From Paenibacillus dauci (GTDB lineage Bacteria; Bacillota; Bacilli; Paenibacillales; Paenibacillaceae), in NCBI RefSeq assembly GCF_000971985.1, contig NZ_LAQQ01000002.1:496001-560000 (forward strand): a stretch of DNA of 64,000 nucleotides, in the 5' to 3' direction. The notes under the pieces are model-generated. The model searched no databases and was not told where the DNA came from. It was given only the letters and a program-made list of their open reading frames with translations. The translations under genes were made by a program, and so were the position numbers. Every line of letters begins with the position of its first letter. Positions within the stretch are counted from its first letter, which is position 1. Shown piece after piece: positions 63,841 to 64,000 of the stretch.

Positions 63841-64000
63841 GATGATCATCTCCAAAACACGGTTTCATATATAGTTATCATATTTATTAATATGCCTGAG
63901 ACTTAAAGCCATCGTGATTCATTTCCCTCATTTTTTTTTAGTAGAGTGTGGCTGTTTAATACATGCTCATAACTATAGTTTTGAACGACATACTCTAATA
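63841..64000. other. AT-rich region at the window edge
   Basis: It is upstream of the second receptor gene and contains a run of nine T (63931-63939) and AT-rich dyads such as CATATTTATTAATATG. No gene is recognised before the window ends. Confidence 0.3.

Overview
The window looks like a chromosomal segment of a Paenibacillus-type member of the Bacillales. The evidence is strong AAGGAGG-type ribosome binding sites, moderate GC with sharp rho-independent terminators, an AbrB-type regulator, cidAB-cidR, an SLH-domain surface protein, an ECF sigma factor with its DUF4179/DUF5643-type partner, a Cache-AraC sensor-regulator of the kind abundant in Paenibacillus, bacterial nitric oxide synthase and AimR/AloR-type peptide receptors. 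The host assignment is inference; no rRNA, tRNA, CRISPR array, insertion sequence or prophage was seen.

Layout. 0-2.6 kb: edge of an abrB-like gene, then cidAB (minus) divergent from the LysR regulator cidR. 2.6-5.9 kb: ECF sigma factor, its membrane anti-sigma partner and a secreted paralogue of the anti-sigma sensor domain, with two near-identical promoters. 6-11 kb (minus): a transmembrane AraC regulator, a TctC-type solute receptor and a KdgT permease. 11-17.4 kb: a nuclease-helicase fusion, an alpha/beta hydrolase, an 11-copy hexanucleotide repeat and a large SLH surface protein. 17.6-21.9 kb: MarR regulator plus an asymmetric heterodimeric ABC exporter. 22-25.4 kb: YitT protein, lipid kinase, nucleoside hydrolase. 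25.6-31.5 kb: nitrite assimilation (nirB-nirD-cobA, minus) divergent from an ANTAR protein and a TrpD-like protein; the nirB leader carries a two-hexaloop ANTAR target overlapping a terminator. 31.7-34.6 kb: CNNM/CorC protein, a small unknown and UppP. 35-39.3 kb: AIM24 protein, Dps, nitric oxide synthase and a KtrB-type potassium channel. 39.5-47 kb: amino-acid ABC permease and receptor, isochorismatase-like hydrolase, a peptidase/NicX-like protein with a PucR regulator, and a chemoreceptor. 47.2-58.3 kb: mostly single metabolic genes (LOG, SDR, HELGH protein, Nudix, MetY, membrane-anchored glycosidase-like protein, YrhK, FAD-Rieske oxidoreductase, PNPOx-like, VanZ). 58.4-60.8 kb: a small ORF and an ABC-F ATPase with a structured leader. 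60.8-64 kb: an AT-rich block with two AloR/AimR-like receptors, one of which overlaps a 41-residue exported propeptide gene.

The most interesting systems are: (1) the complete ANTAR antitermination circuit in front of nirB, beside a TrpD-like partner of unknown role; (2) the receptor-propeptide quorum-sensing module and its orphan paralogue; (3) the ECF circuit, in which the sigma factor probably drives both its own operon and a secreted copy of its regulator's sensor domain. Smaller points are an asymmetric ABC exporter with a MarR operator on its promoter, a NOS-KtrB gene pair, the KdgT/TctC/Cache-AraC cluster, and a 54-codon gene with a consensus ribosome binding site in an otherwise empty gap.
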